64,000 bases of DNA from Siphonodentalium dalli (GCA_032622095.1 CP136066.1:200160978-200224977); one strand, 5' to 3'; shown: positions 46,616 through 57,859, counted from the stretch's first letter. Numbers and translations: made by a program. Notes: generated by a model not told the origin, from the letters alone.

Positions 46616-47387
46616 ATTGACTATCAAACACGAAATATCTCAATGATTTCTCCCTTCAGCGGGGAGATAATGTGGCAATCGAAATGACTCACTAACATAT
46701 CTATGAAAATGAATTAGCGATACTGAGCTCCCTGGTCATATCGATTAAATTTGCGTTACATTTCAGACGCTTTTTAAATATACGGTTATGGGTGCACCTA
46801 CCTGATGCTAATTTTTCCTCCGCTGTATCTTCGTATTCCAAATCGGCGTCCACTTTCGATCATGCCACGTGCTCTCACACTTATAAAACGAATTGACGGC
46901 ATTGACACTGATAGGGAGGTCCTATTATTTTGCTAGTATTCATCTTCGTTACAGTAGATACATCGAGTTGAGGGACAAGATGTAACGAGCAAAACATATG
47001 TGGAAATCTCGGACATTGGTAGTCTACAGTTAATTTTCATTTAGAGTAATGACCGTTATTCAACTACGCATGACAGTTTTCATAATTATTGTGAATAATG
47101 TCCATAGACAGACGAGCGAACTCGATATTTTGAAATTGGGACACGAGTTTTAGTGGAAATTCAGCTATAAAGCTAACGGGTAGGGGGTTAATATCCCGCT
47201 ACACGACATATATACGGTGTGTATTTTATAGAACGCATTGCGGGCCATATATAAAATTATAATTTGCCAGCATATATCTTGTCTGAAAGACGCCAGTGTC
47301 AAAGGACAAGAATATGCGCCAAAATTGATAATGACTCATATAAGAGAATGCATTGGCACAGGGCCGTTCTGTTGGGTAAAGGGTTAA

Positions 47388-48292
47388 ACTGTTAGATTAG
47401 GTATGGTGTTATAACTGGAGTTATGGCACCCTGAATACATTTATTTTAAAGGTTCACCCCAGTATGGCGAAAACAATCACACCATACACGTTACTACAAG
47501 GTCGGGAATCTCCGGCATAATTTGCTCCAAATGGCGGGAACATGTGTCACAACCAAATGAGCATTCGTCGTTTTCGTCACCTTATATATTACTGAACTAA
47601 AATGGCTAGCGTGTGAGCTATAGTACCAGTCAAAATAAGTGGCATATTAAGCGCGCTATTTTCGCGCCCAATATCGCAATAATATGCAAGTGGAAACGCT
47701 TATAAGCGCGCCGCTTGCGATATTATTGCAATATTTCGCGCTTAATATTGTGATATCGCGCGCTGTATTGCGATAACTTGCGCTCAAAATTGTGACATAT
47801 TAAGCAAATTATTGCGTCTTCTATGTTGTTTATTGCACACAGAGACAATGCTTTAGATTTGTATATAATTATCGTTGTAAATCCTATTATGCTATTATGC
47901 TCTATGTACACTATATTTAGACTATACGTACAGTATTTATCAAATAACAAGAAATTCAATTAATTGAGGAAAAACACCCACCGTCCTGAGTGGTATTGAT
48001 AAGCTATTGGGGGGGGGGGTCTACCACATCGCATGCAAAATAACACGAATGACACCAACAGCTTGGATGTGAGAATAATACACCATATATGGTAGATATT
48101 CAACCAGACTGTGCTTAAGTTTCTCAATTGGTGACTGATGTACATATACAGTACACACAAATAGTAATAACAATTAACGTTGTGATTTTGAAATTAACCA
48201 TGCTAGAATATTTTTAAGGTGGTATTAACTACTACGAGCATAATAATAGTACTATTCTTTTATAATATATGTGGGCATGATGTATGGAAATA
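47388..48292. other. No gene; GCGC-rich palindromic patch at 47650-47800
   Basis: 47650-47800 contains many 'gcgcgc', 'ttgcgatatt' and 'aatattgcaa' motifs that form partial inverted repeats in otherwise AT-rich DNA. The rest shows nothing I can name, apart from a poly-G run near 48010. Confidence 0.45.
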
Positions 48293-48770
48293 TTAAAGGT
48301 ACTCAATCCGATAAAACTCATCTCAATTACTATTTCAATGGCTTCGGGGGTCAAAAATATTTGATTCGAGTCTAGGAAGTCACCCATCAAAGCTCAGATT
48401 TGTTAGATATCGATTTTAGAAATCTATTATTTTTCATTATCGGGAATTCTTTCTGGCCCAGAAGACATTCAAAATTGCGTACCCTGATTATAGAGTTATC
48501 CATCCTTGTCTGTTTGAATAGAGTTTTGGCGTAAAATCTCGAGCAGGTTACCAAATTGACGGCAGTTATTAGTACTCATCTCGAGCAATTAACAAATTTC
48601 AAAAATCGATATCTAATAACTCTGAGCTTTGTTTGATGGTTTCCTCGACTCGAATCAAATATTTTTTACCCCCAAAGCCAAAGAAATAGTAATATAGGAC
48701 CCTCTGATCGGATTGTTGTTGTTGGAATCTGTTGAGATGGGGACCCTCTTTTCGGATTGAGTACCTTTAA
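48293..48770. mobile_element. TTAA-flanked element, family C, copy 1
   Basis: TTAA flanks termini AGGTACTCAATCCGA on both strands. About 150 bp of each end are inverted copies ('tactatttcaatggcttcgg', 'atatttgattcgagtc.agg', 'agatatcgatttt'). Near the right end, a segment with 'ggattg' and 'gggaccctc' is duplicated. Non-coding. TTAA duplication suggests a piggyBac or Kolobok relative. Confidence 0.85.
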
Positions 48771-48829
48771 AGGACAAACCAATAGTTACAATACAATTAT
48801 AACTGTTTTTTTTTTAATTAAGAGCAAGA

Positions 48830-49262
48830 AGAGCTAATTGTGCTTAAGCACAATAAGGGATATTCCTTATTGCGCTTATAAGCTCAATAAGGGAATCTCT
48901 ATTGTGCTTAAGCGCAATAAGGGAATATTTAATTGCGCTTAAGCGCAATGAAGAATATTCAAATTTCGCTGATAAAGCCTAATAATGAATATCTTATTAA
49001 AGAATAATATATTATATATAGTACATAAACTCCTTATAATACAGATGGTGTAGTCCATCTCCATTCTCCATGGCACAATGGGTGGAACAAATATAGGATT
49101 ATTCTACTATTTGCAGAAGGGTGATCTAATGAGAGATATATTAATTGTGTTTAAGTGGAATGGGAAGTAATTGCGGTTAAGCATAATAAGGAATGTCTTC
49201 TGGCATTCTCATTGGGCTTAAGCGCAATTAGAGATTCCTTAAGTTATTGCGGTTAATCAAAA
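48830..49262. repeat. Degenerate 'attgcgcttaagcgcaat' palindrome repeats
   Basis: Several variants of an 18 bp palindrome (attgcgcttaagcgcaat, attgtgcttaagcgcaat, aattgtgcttaagcacaat) are spaced at 30-40 bp with 'aagggaat' between, plus weaker forms at 49140-49260. No coding role is evident. Confidence 0.75.
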
Positions 49263-49630
49263 TTGTCTATTAAATGTCAATTTTGATTCCCATAGAGATC
49301 ATCAATGATGTCTATGCGCAAGGGCGACGTGCCAATCTTCTCTATTGGGATTCCAATTGTTGGCTCATTAAATATGCACATATGCTTAAGATACAGTCGC
49401 GCATGAAGCGCGCTCCCGTAAGTCGGGTTTTGGATCCCAGTTAATGAAAATATTATTGAAATAATCGGTTTTCCCCAATAAACAACCATATATTCAATAT
49501 ACATGTTTTGGAGCAGAATTAGGCAGTCCATATTGGACGCCATCATGGAATTTATTTTTTTTGGTTTAATTTTCACACATATTTATTAGTAATGTGGATG
49601 AAGTTCTAATTAAACCTCACATCCTTATAT
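49263..49630. other. No recognisable gene
   Basis: A minus-strand frame (49277-49576) is open for 99 codons but shows no similarity that I recognise. Confidence 0.35.
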
Positions 49631-49634
49631 TGGA

Positions 49635-50096
49635 TACAGTAATGCCCAAAGTAATTGACCACTTAACCACATCAGAATTATTGGTAATTTTTCAGGATTT
49701 AAAATCCTGAAAAATTACCAATAATTATGCTGTGGTTAAGTGGTCAATTACTTTGGACATTACTGTACGAGGATTGAGTTATCATTACACCTCAAATCCT
49801 TATATTGGTTACAGTAATGCCCAAAGTAATTGACCACTTAACCACAGCAGAATTATGGGTATTTTTTCAGCATTTAAAATCCTGACAAATTACCCATTAT
49901 TATGCTGTGGTTAAGTGGTCAATTACTTTGTACATTACTGTATGAGGATTGAGTTATCATTACACCTCAAATCCTTATATTGGTTACAGTAATGCCCAAA
50001 GTAATTGACCACTTAACCACAGCAGAATTATGGGTATTTTTTCAGCATTTAAAATCCTGACAAATTACCAATAATTATGCTTTGGACATTACTGTA
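49635..50096. mobile_element. Three tandem palindromic MITEs
   Basis: Copies at 49635-49767, 49810-49942 and 49985-50096 are spaced at 175 bp. Each is a near-perfect palindrome: TACAGTAATGCCCAAAGTAA, ttgaccacttaaccac, centre ggatttaaaatcc, then the inverse. The third has lost part of its right arm. TA-bounded termini CAGTAATG resemble Tc1/mariner-type MITEs. Flanks between copies ('cctcaaatccttatattggt') also repeat, so the array arose by duplication rather than by independent insertion. Confidence 0.9.
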
Positions 50097-50099
50097 TGA

Positions 50100-50750
50100 G
50101 GATGGAGTTAAACCTCACATGAGTGTGTTGGGGATTTGGACCTTGACTTGGGACCTTTTGTTTTTAACGCGACAAATGCGCATACACCTTATACACAAAT
50201 GTATTATGTAACCAGAGTTTTTCTTGGATAAGATGAGTTTGAAGCCTGCTTACATTTCAAAATGTCGTCAGTTTTATATTGTCTGCAGCGGAAATTATCT
50301 ATCTCTATAGATAGCACCAGGATTATATAGAAAGGAATAGCAATTGATATACGTATACGGTATACTATAGTAATACCATAGACAAATAAGTACAAGTATC
50401 ACATGATAAAATATTACGTAACGTGACTATACCGATGAAAGAAATAAATAAATTGGACCGGGATTAGAGGTTGGGTTGGTTATATGTTGATAATTGGATA
50501 TGGAATTCATACCGATGAAACGATACAAATTAGTGGAGTGATAAAGACCAATGTTGACATTTAGTCAGGCTACGCGGGAGAAAATAGGGGTTGATACGAT
50601 AGACCGAAATAAATTTGTCGGGTGATAATGACCAATGTTGACCTATAAAGTAACGCGACTGTACTGTCGGATAATTATCAGGTGTAACCGGTCAAATATG
50701 AACTCTAGTGACCAATTTAGAACAGCTCAGAAAACATTGGCAGGGCCCTA
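50100..50750. other. No recognisable gene
   Basis: 'accgatgaaa' and 'gaccaatgttgac' recur at 50430/50510 and 50550/50629, suggesting a faint ~100 bp duplication. Nothing else supported. Confidence 0.4.
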
Positions 50751-50754
50751 AAAT

Positions 50755-51295
50755 TTATTTAACACCGCATTTGCCATTAAAATCGATTTATATCGATAAA
50801 ACTGTCATTTTTCAAAATTTTAAGCTGAGACTTGGAGTGTGTGGGTGGGATACCTACATATTCCTAAAATAACAGAGTACAGCACGTAATTATGTTTTAG
50901 ATGGAAGAAATGAATTTTTTTCAATGATAAAATTTAACATGGAATTTACCATTAACATCGATTTATGTCGATAAAACTGTCTTTTTTCAAACCTTTAGGC
51001 TGAGACTTGGTGCATGTGCGTGGGATACATATATGTTCCTAAAATGACAGAGTCCATCGCGTAATTATGTTTTAGATGGAAGAAATTGAATTTTTTTCGA
51101 TGATAAATTTTAACATGGAATTGTCCAATTCAAATCTATTTATGTCGATAAAACTGTTATTTTTCAAAAATTTAAGCTGAGACTAGGTGTTTCTGCGTGG
51201 AATACCTATATATTCCGAAAACGGCAGGGTTAAGCACGTAATTATCTTTTAGGTGGAAGAAATTGATTTGTTTCGATGATAAAAATCCAGCGTAA
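50755..51295. repeat. ~176 bp tandem repeat, three copies
   Basis: 'atcgatttatatcgataaaa' at 50782 recurs in diverged form at 50957 and 51134, followed each time by 'ttaagctgagactt', 'gcacgtaattatgttttag' and 'tggaagaaa'. Non-coding satellite-like array. Confidence 0.92.
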
Positions 51296-51299
51296 AATA

Positions 51300-52480
51300 A
51301 TCGCCAATGGAGGCTTCGCTTCGCATGGTTGGCAATTATCACGATACACAGGGAACACTTTGACGTTCGTACTCATATTTCACCAATTTTTGTACCTGGC
51401 TTTCCAATCCTAAGTTTCAAGGGGAAATGTCTAATTTTACTCTATTTGTCGTTATATACATATTATACATATCTATCACACCATTTATTATTCATTTTCA
51501 TAAAAATAAAAAATAAAAGCCGAAGATGACATGTTTAAACTGTTTGAAGCACGAATTTGGCGATAACTTATCAGAGTACGTTATACTTGTGATAGTTACG
51601 TTACGCACACGTGTTCCAATATCCTATTGCGATAATCGCTTAACCCTTCAGTTTTCAACGGCATTTCAATTGGTTGAAATTAAAATTTCTCAAGTTCCTG
51701 CTCAACACGAATCTAGTGACCTAATTGGTAGAAATACTTTAGCAGTAATTCTTAGTTTTATAAGTCATAACTCTAATTTTATTGATGATACGAGCTCAAC
51801 ATCATAATATGTCACTGTTTATGGCGGTGTTATCCAAACGTGTGCTTTGATAATGGTTATAATTTTATTTTGCGATCAAACGTCAGTGCAGCCAAGCAGA
51901 AACGCATAGGCACTAGTTCAATTCAGCAGAAACGCATAAGTCCTACGATTATAGTACACCCACTGAACGCGCTTCGCGCGTTGGTCAGTGGGTGAAAAAT
52001 ATAACACTATCGTGTCTGTATGCAATTTTGCGTTCTTAATATTGCAATATTTTTCGTTCTGTGTACTTCGTCGTACATGGACGAAAAGTAGGGACATGGC
52101 TGTTGCATAAGCCGCTCTAGTGGGGCGCCTGTAGGTTTGCAGCAGACAGAAGACTCGGCATCAATCAAAAGCCGGGTAATAACGTGAGCGCCTAAGTTCC
52201 CTTCTGTTGGGGAGATAATACGATATACATGTATAAGCACCATTATTATTATTTATCAACGTCCAAAGAAGGGAATTTTAATGCCTTTGATTTGTGTCAG
52301 CAAAAGAACAATTCCAATGATCATCTCTGATAAAGAGCGTCTATACGTTCTTTACCCAAAGGCAGTAAACGATAAAGAGCATTAACAATTATGATCGCTT
52401 GTAATCGTTTTCATTGTAAAAAATGCATATCTATATTTTCTAATTTCTGTCTGTGTTCTATATAAATAAACGAAGGGTGT
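51300..52480. other. No gene; one GC-rich hairpin at 51957-51994
   Basis: A plus-strand frame at 51526-51807 is open for 93 codons without recognisable similarity. A compact hairpin (cccactgaacgcgc..gcgcgt..cagtggg) occurs at 51957-51994, and 'cagaaacgcata' is directly repeated at 51897 and 51928. Confidence 0.4.
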
Positions 52481-52985
52481 CTAGATGGCCCCAAAGGGGT
52501 CTAGCAATGGGGAACTTTTTTTTCGAGTACGATAATGGTGCAGGTTAATCGTGTATAAAGTGACGCAAATGGGGAGGGGTCAACATCTTTTTTGTCGCCG
52601 ATTTCCACCAAACTTAAATATAATCATCATCCTCATATTAGATGTATCATGGTGTGGAAAGATGCCAAATTTGGAGTAGTTCGTTTCAGGGGAGGAGAGC
52701 GGAGGGTCACCAGCTTTGATACAAAGATTTTTAGCGCCGATTTTCACCAAATTGACACACATTCTTCTCCACGATACGAGTGTTTAGTCGCTGATATCCA
52801 CCAACATACGTAATCATCTCCATGATATGAAGAGTTTTATGGCGTGGTTTAAAGATGCCAAAAATAGCCACGTCCAAGCCATAGTTGGAGAGGGGAGGGG
52901 CTCCAGCATTGATACAATATTTTTGTTCCGATTTCCACCAAAGTGACACATCTTCTCCACTTTACGAGGAATCTAATCGTGTGGG

Positions 52986-53385
52986 TTAACCCTTTACCCA
53001 ACAGAACGGCCCTGTGCCAATGCATTCTCTTATATATGCGAGTCGACCATAGGTCGCCTCGCATATATAAGAGAATGCATTGGCTTAACACATTAAAAAT
53101 TATAAAATTGTTAAAGAATGTAAGAAAAAATGGTAAAAAGTGTTTAAAAAAGATTTTTTTTAGGCCAATGCATTCTCTTATATATGCGAGGCGACCTATG
53201 GTCGACTCGCATATATAAGAGAATGCATTGGCACAGGGTATAACTGTAACCATCACAATGTGGTCAATGAGCCGGTTCCAATGATATCCATATCTGTATG
53301 GTTTTATTAAGACAGACCCAAGATAATTTAGGCTGTTGCAGCTTTATTTGGCCGTTTTTGGCCGGTTTGTTGGGTAAAGGGTTAA
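52986..53385 (-). mobile_element. Double-hairpin TTAA element, copy 4 (inverted)
   Basis: 400 bp, TTAA both ends, same structure as the 9.7 kb copy but in reverse orientation: short arm (acagaacggccctgtgcc) first, long arm (tttggccgtttttggccggt) last. Both hairpins look perfect. Inserted in the 'gtgtggTTTAAAGACG' site of a satellite half-unit. Confidence 0.95.
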
Positions 53386-53675
53386 AGACGCAATATGGGT
53401 GCCTTTAGGTCAAAGATGGGGAAGGGGCCATAAATTTGATAAAACTGATTTGAGTCGCCGATATCCACCAAACTTCATAAACATCATAATCATCTGCATG
53501 ATATGAGGAGTATAATGTTGTGCTTTAAAGATGCAAACATTAGTGCCGTTCGAATCGTTCTTGGGTAGGGGAGGGACACCAAAAATTGGTAAACAAAAAT
53601 ATTATTTGCGCCGATTTCCACAAAATTGATACAAATTTCCCCACCCTCACGATACGAGGGATCTAATCTGGTGGT

Positions 53676-54075
53676 TTAACCCTTTACCCAACAAACCGGC
53701 CAAAACCGGCCAAATAAAGCTTCAACAGCCTAAATTATCTTGGGTCTGTCTCAATAAAACCATACAAATATGGATATCATTGGAACCGGCTCCTTGACCA
53801 CATTGTGATTGTTACAGTTATGCCCTGTGCCAATGCATTCTCTTATATATGCGAGTCGACCATATGTCGCCTCGCATATATAAGAGAATGCATTGGCCTA
53901 AAAAAAATCTTTTTTTAACACTTTTTACCATTTTTTCTTACATTCTTTAACAATTTTATAATTTTTAATGTGTTAAGCCAATGCATTCTCTTATATATGC
54001 GAGGCGACCTATGGTCGACTCGCATATATAAGAGAATACATTGGCACAGGGCCGTTCTGTTGGGTAAAGGGTTAA
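53676..54075 (+). mobile_element. Double-hairpin TTAA element, copy 5
   Basis: 400 bp, TTAA at both ends, plus orientation, perfect TIRs CCCTTTACCCAACA and two hairpins (one substitution, catatgtcg, in the first). Inserted at the same satellite TTAA as copy 4. Confidence 0.95.
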
Positions 54076-54366
54076 AGACGCAATATGGGTGCCTTTATGT
54101 CAAAGATGGGGAAGGGGCCATAAATTTGATAAAACTGATTTGAGTCGCCGATATCCACCAAACTTCATAAACATCATAATCATCTGCATGATATGAGGAG
54201 TATAATGTTGTGCTTTAAAGATGCAAAAATTAGTGCCGTTCGAATCGTTCTTGGGTAGGGGAGGGACACCAAAAATTGGTAAAAAAAAAATATTATTTGC
54301 GCCGATTTCCACAAAATTGATACAAATTTCCCCACCCTCACGATACGAGGGATCTAATTTGGTGGT

Positions 54367-54766
54367 TTAACCCTTTACCCAACAAACCGGCCAAAACCGG
54401 CCAAATAAAGCTTCAACAGCCTAAATTATCTTGGGTCTGTCTCAATAAAACCATACAAATATGGATATCATTGGAACCGGCTCCTTGACCACATTGTGAT
54501 TGTTACAGTTATGCCCTGTGCCAATGCATTCTCTTATATATGCGAGTCGACCATAGGTCGCCTCGCATATATAAGACAATGCATTGGCCTAAAAAAAATC
54601 TTTTTTTAACACTTTTTACCATTTTTTCTTACATTCTTTAACAATTTTATAATTTGTAATGTGTTAAGCCAATGCATTCTCTTATATATGCGAGGCGACC
54701 TATGGTCGACTCGCATATATAAGAGAATGCATTGGCACAGGGCCGTTCTGTTGGGTAAAGGGTCAA
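54367..54766 (+). mobile_element. Double-hairpin TTAA element, copy 6
   Basis: Duplicate of copy 5 produced by the 691 bp tandem duplication. The right TTAA has mutated to TCAA (54763-54766), and one hairpin base differs (aagacaatgc). Confidence 0.95.
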
Positions 54767-55479
54767 AGACGTTAAAGTTGTGCCGCTTGTGTCACAGATG
54801 CTGGAAGGGACCCTAAACGTGATAATAATGTGTTTAGTCGCCGATATCCACCAAACCATTACATAATCATCTTCATGATATGAGAAATCAAATATAGTGT
54901 GTATTAAAGATGCCAACAGAGACGCTGTCCGAGTCAGGGGTGGCAAGGGGAGATGGAATGTGCACCAACATTGATAAAAAATACTTTAAATACCGATTTC
55001 CACCAAATGAGCATTTTCGTCTCCAAGATACGAGGAATAACCGTGTGGTTTAAAGTCGCCAGTTGGTGCCGTTTAGGGTCAGACATGGGGAGGGACACTA
55101 ACGTTGGTAAGAATTTATTTAGTCGCCGATATCCAACAAACTTTTTTTATTGTCATCTCCATGATATACGGAGTTTAATTGTGTGGTTTAAATATGCCAA
55201 ACGTGGCAACCCTCGATTTAGGGATGTTGGAGGGGAGGGGCACCAAAATTGATAAATATATTTTTAGCGCCGATTTCCACCAATTTATACATATTCTTCT
55301 CCGTGATACGATGAATATAGTCGTGTGGTTTAAAGACGACACGTCGCCAATTTTCATCAAACTTATATAATGCTCTTCATTGAATATAATGGTGTGGACT
55401 TAAAGGCGGCGTCGTATGGAGCCATGGTTTGGGACATGATATCGCCTTAATGCGGGATAAAACATTTTACCACCAATTA

Positions 55480-56474
55480 TTACCAATATATAGCTATAAA
55501 TGTAGGCATACCCGTGAGTCTAATGATGTGGTTCAAATTTGGTGGTGCCAGATACATCCGTCATAATTTGCACTCAATTTCAACATATATATCTATAATT
55601 TCCAAATATATCAGCAATCTATATATGGGACTAATACGCTCTCCCAATTTAAAAAATCGTATATCGAATAGATTCGTTTCAAGGAATTTTGGCATTCACA
55701 GTTCACATCCTCGAACATTTGTTACCGAATTAAGAGACACTTTAACAATTATATCGTCTAAACTGTGATATTGTTAGGAGTGACTGGAATCACATAATTC
55801 ATGTGAGCTAGCAAAATATAATCCATAGCTCATTTGTTATCTCTTTTGATTGAGTTATTTATATAGGTGAAAACAAAGGCGATCATTCACTTCGATGTTA
55901 GGACATCTTACTGACATTTTATAGCAGTTTATGACGCAAGTTCCCTGCCCTGAGTGACGTTGGGGTTGTGAGCTAGGGACACCATAATTGATCAACCGTG
56001 TTTATTAAAATAATTCCTTTATATTTATATTAGGCATTTTTAAAAATGATACGGTAAATTTACTGGTGTGTTTTGAAGATGTCAAAGTGGCACCCTCTGA
56101 GCAATGACAGGGTCGAGGCATCAAAATTGATCCAAACAAAATTAACAATTTTAAATTAACCATATAGATTGTTTGGTTACTTTTTAAAGGCAAACTGTGT
56201 CAATTTAGTGAATCGATACAACTAATTGATCAGTGAGTATCCCGGCATTATCCAATATGTAAGAATGTAACAACAATCTACTATTATCGATAATTCTAAC
56301 CGCGCACGTCGATTGTAGAAATAAAAAAAAGATAAAGTCTTAAGTATGCGCAGTTGTAAATAAATACTTCTTTACCTGTGGGACGAATTAATCGCGACAA
56401 TCAAATGCCAATCACTCCGCTACATATACATGTAATCCGTGTATAAGAATGGCGTTGTGTGATACCATATCACT
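55480..56474. other. No recognisable gene
   Basis: Fading traces of the satellite ('aatgatgtggttcaaatttgg') to about 55550. A frame at 55514-55768 is open for 84 codons without recognisable similarity. Confidence 0.4.
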
Positions 56475-56935
56475 TTAAATACACTCAATCCGATTATACG
56501 CTCCTAAATTACTATTTCTTTGGCTTCGGGGGTAAAACATATTTGATTCGAGTCTAGGAACCCACCCATCGAAGCTCAGAGTGACCAGATATCGATTTTT
56601 GAAGTTGGTTATTTCGTGAGATGTGTAATAATATGTGGCCCAAACAAACACGAGGTCAAACCGAGGGTCTTGGACAAAATTGCGGATGAAGATGGATAAC
56701 TCTAAAATCAAGTGGTAATACGGTCAAATTTGATGATATTTTAGTGATAATACGGCCATATTTTGGTGAACAAAATGTTGATAAATAACAAGTTTTGGGA
56801 AAATTGATACCATAGTTGACAGTGGTTAGCATTATTTTGTTGGAATAAATCGATTCTGAAAACTAAGGCGTATTTTTTATTTTTGTTTGTGTCTTGATGG
56901 TATGTGGACAGTCTGATCGGATTGAGTACATTTAA
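56475..56935. mobile_element. TTAA-flanked element, family C, copy 2
   Basis: TTAA both ends. Left terminus ATACACTCAATCCGATTA; right terminus read inward ATGTACTCAATCCGATCAG. The left ~130 bp match the 48.3 kb copy ('tactatttctttggcttcgg', 'atatttgattcgagtctagg', 'agatatcgattttt'). The rest of the interior differs. Non-coding. Confidence 0.8.
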
Positions 56936-56939
56936 CCTG

Positions 56940-57540
56940 GGCAACACCGGGTCTCCCTGCTAGTAGACTATACAAATAATGTGTGCATAGTCACGGGCAC
57001 ATCCACACTGGCTAGGTCTTTGTTTGTTTTTCAGTGATTTGTTGTTCAATATTTCCCAAATATTTACGGAAATGGACGCTGCAATACAACTAGTACATGT
57101 AATTGTATAGAACCCAATGCAATGGACATTATTATATCTATCTTCCCATGACGATAATGGTTTTATGGCCGATGTATTCTAAAAACAAACATGTCATTTG
57201 TAGTGCCAAACGACGACATGGCTTCCACAAACAAGCGATTCGCGAATTATAACTTACAAATGGATGCATACAGTTATTTGGTATAATAAATAATGATGCC
57301 CTGGTTCGAGTTGGATATTGCGGATTGTCACCCCTTTAACCATCCTCGGCTCGGCAACTCGATCCATGTCATCAGTTTTATAATATGTACATGTTTTATG
57401 CGCCTTTATTATCTATTGCAGAACCATATATATATTAGTTTATTGAAATTAACGAATTGAAATTGGCATTGAACCCATTGTCGTGACTTCGGCCCAATTT
57501 GTGAACTCTCGTTCTGTCGGATCGATTGTTTTTAATCACA
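56940..57540. other. No recognisable gene
   Basis: Nothing supported in this AT-rich stretch. Confidence 0.4.
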
Positions 57541-57545
57541 TTCCC

Positions 57546-57858
57546 CGGATGACAATAGCTGCGGAAACACGTATCACAGTAGCGATGGCATAGTAGGTGT
57601 GACAATTTATCATGGTGGAGTTTGGTGACAATGGCTGCGGACACACGTACCACAGTAGCGATGGCATATTATGTGTGACAATTTATTATGGTGGAGTTTG
57701 GTGACAATGGCTGCGGACACACGTACCACAGTAGCGATGGCATAGTAGGTGTGACAATTTATCATGGTGGAGTTTGGTGACAATGGCTGCGGACACACGT
57801 ATCACAGTAGCGATGGCATATTATGTGTGACAATTTATTATGGTGGAGTTAGGTGACA
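57546..57858. repeat. 76 bp tandem repeat, about four copies
   Basis: 'ggtgacaatggctgcggaca' recurs at 57624, 57700 and 57776, with a diverged start at 57548. Two alternating variants (catagtaggtgtg and catattatgtgtg) show a dimeric higher-order pattern of 152 bp. Confidence 0.95.
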
Positions 57859-57859
57859 A

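Larger units (their letters stand above)
40815..47338. mobile_element. 6.5 kb TIR DNA transposon inserted in a hairpin
   Basis: Perfect 28 bp terminal inverted repeats begin TGAGTCATTATCAATTTTGG. The host hairpin sequence gcaTATATAag is split with a TA duplication (an ATAT duplication with TIRs starting GAGTC is equally compatible). It carries one decayed minus-strand gene (42678-45430). Both subterminal regions are non-coding; the 45.9-47.0 kb side is enriched in TGTAAC motifs. TA target duplication is used by Tc1/mariner and others, but the encoded protein has no DDE domain that I can see, so the superfamily is open. Confidence 0.9.
40462..47387 (+). mobile_element. Double-hairpin TTAA element, copy 3, split by a 6.5 kb insertion
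   Basis: TTAA at 40462 starts the standard left arm (CCCTTTACCCAACA, gcttcaacagcc) and first hairpin (40618-40683). The second hairpin starts at ~40763 and is interrupted at 40814 inside 'gcatata'. It resumes at 47339 (tataagagaatgcattggc) and ends with gttgggtaaaggg and TTAA at 47384-47387. Without the insertion the element would be ~400 bp, like the other copies. Confidence 0.93.
53386..54766. repeat. 691 bp tandem duplication including a mobile element
   Basis: 53386-54075 and 54076-54766 are nearly identical direct repeats. Each consists of ~290 bp of satellite and a complete double-hairpin element. Differences are few (aggtcaaag / atgtcaaag, a longer A-run in the second, and ctaatctgg / ctaatttgg). 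Confidence 0.95.
52555..55475. repeat. Diverged ~150/300 bp satellite
   Basis: Two alternating half-units recur: one with 'gcgccgatttccaccaaatt', 'cttctcc.cgatacgagg' and 'gtgtggtttaaagacgcc', and one with 'gtcgccgatatccaccaaac', 'atcatctccatgatatgagg' and 'gtgtggtttaaagatgcc'. Both contain 'gggg.aggg.cacc...ttgataaaaa'. About eight to ten half-units are visible between the mobile-element insertions. Open frames are short and not conserved. Confidence 0.88.

Noticed and set aside
52849-53256. 135-codon minus-strand frame across double-hairpin copy 4
   Set aside because: Reads through both hairpins of a non-coding element; the same residues appear in other frames at every copy.
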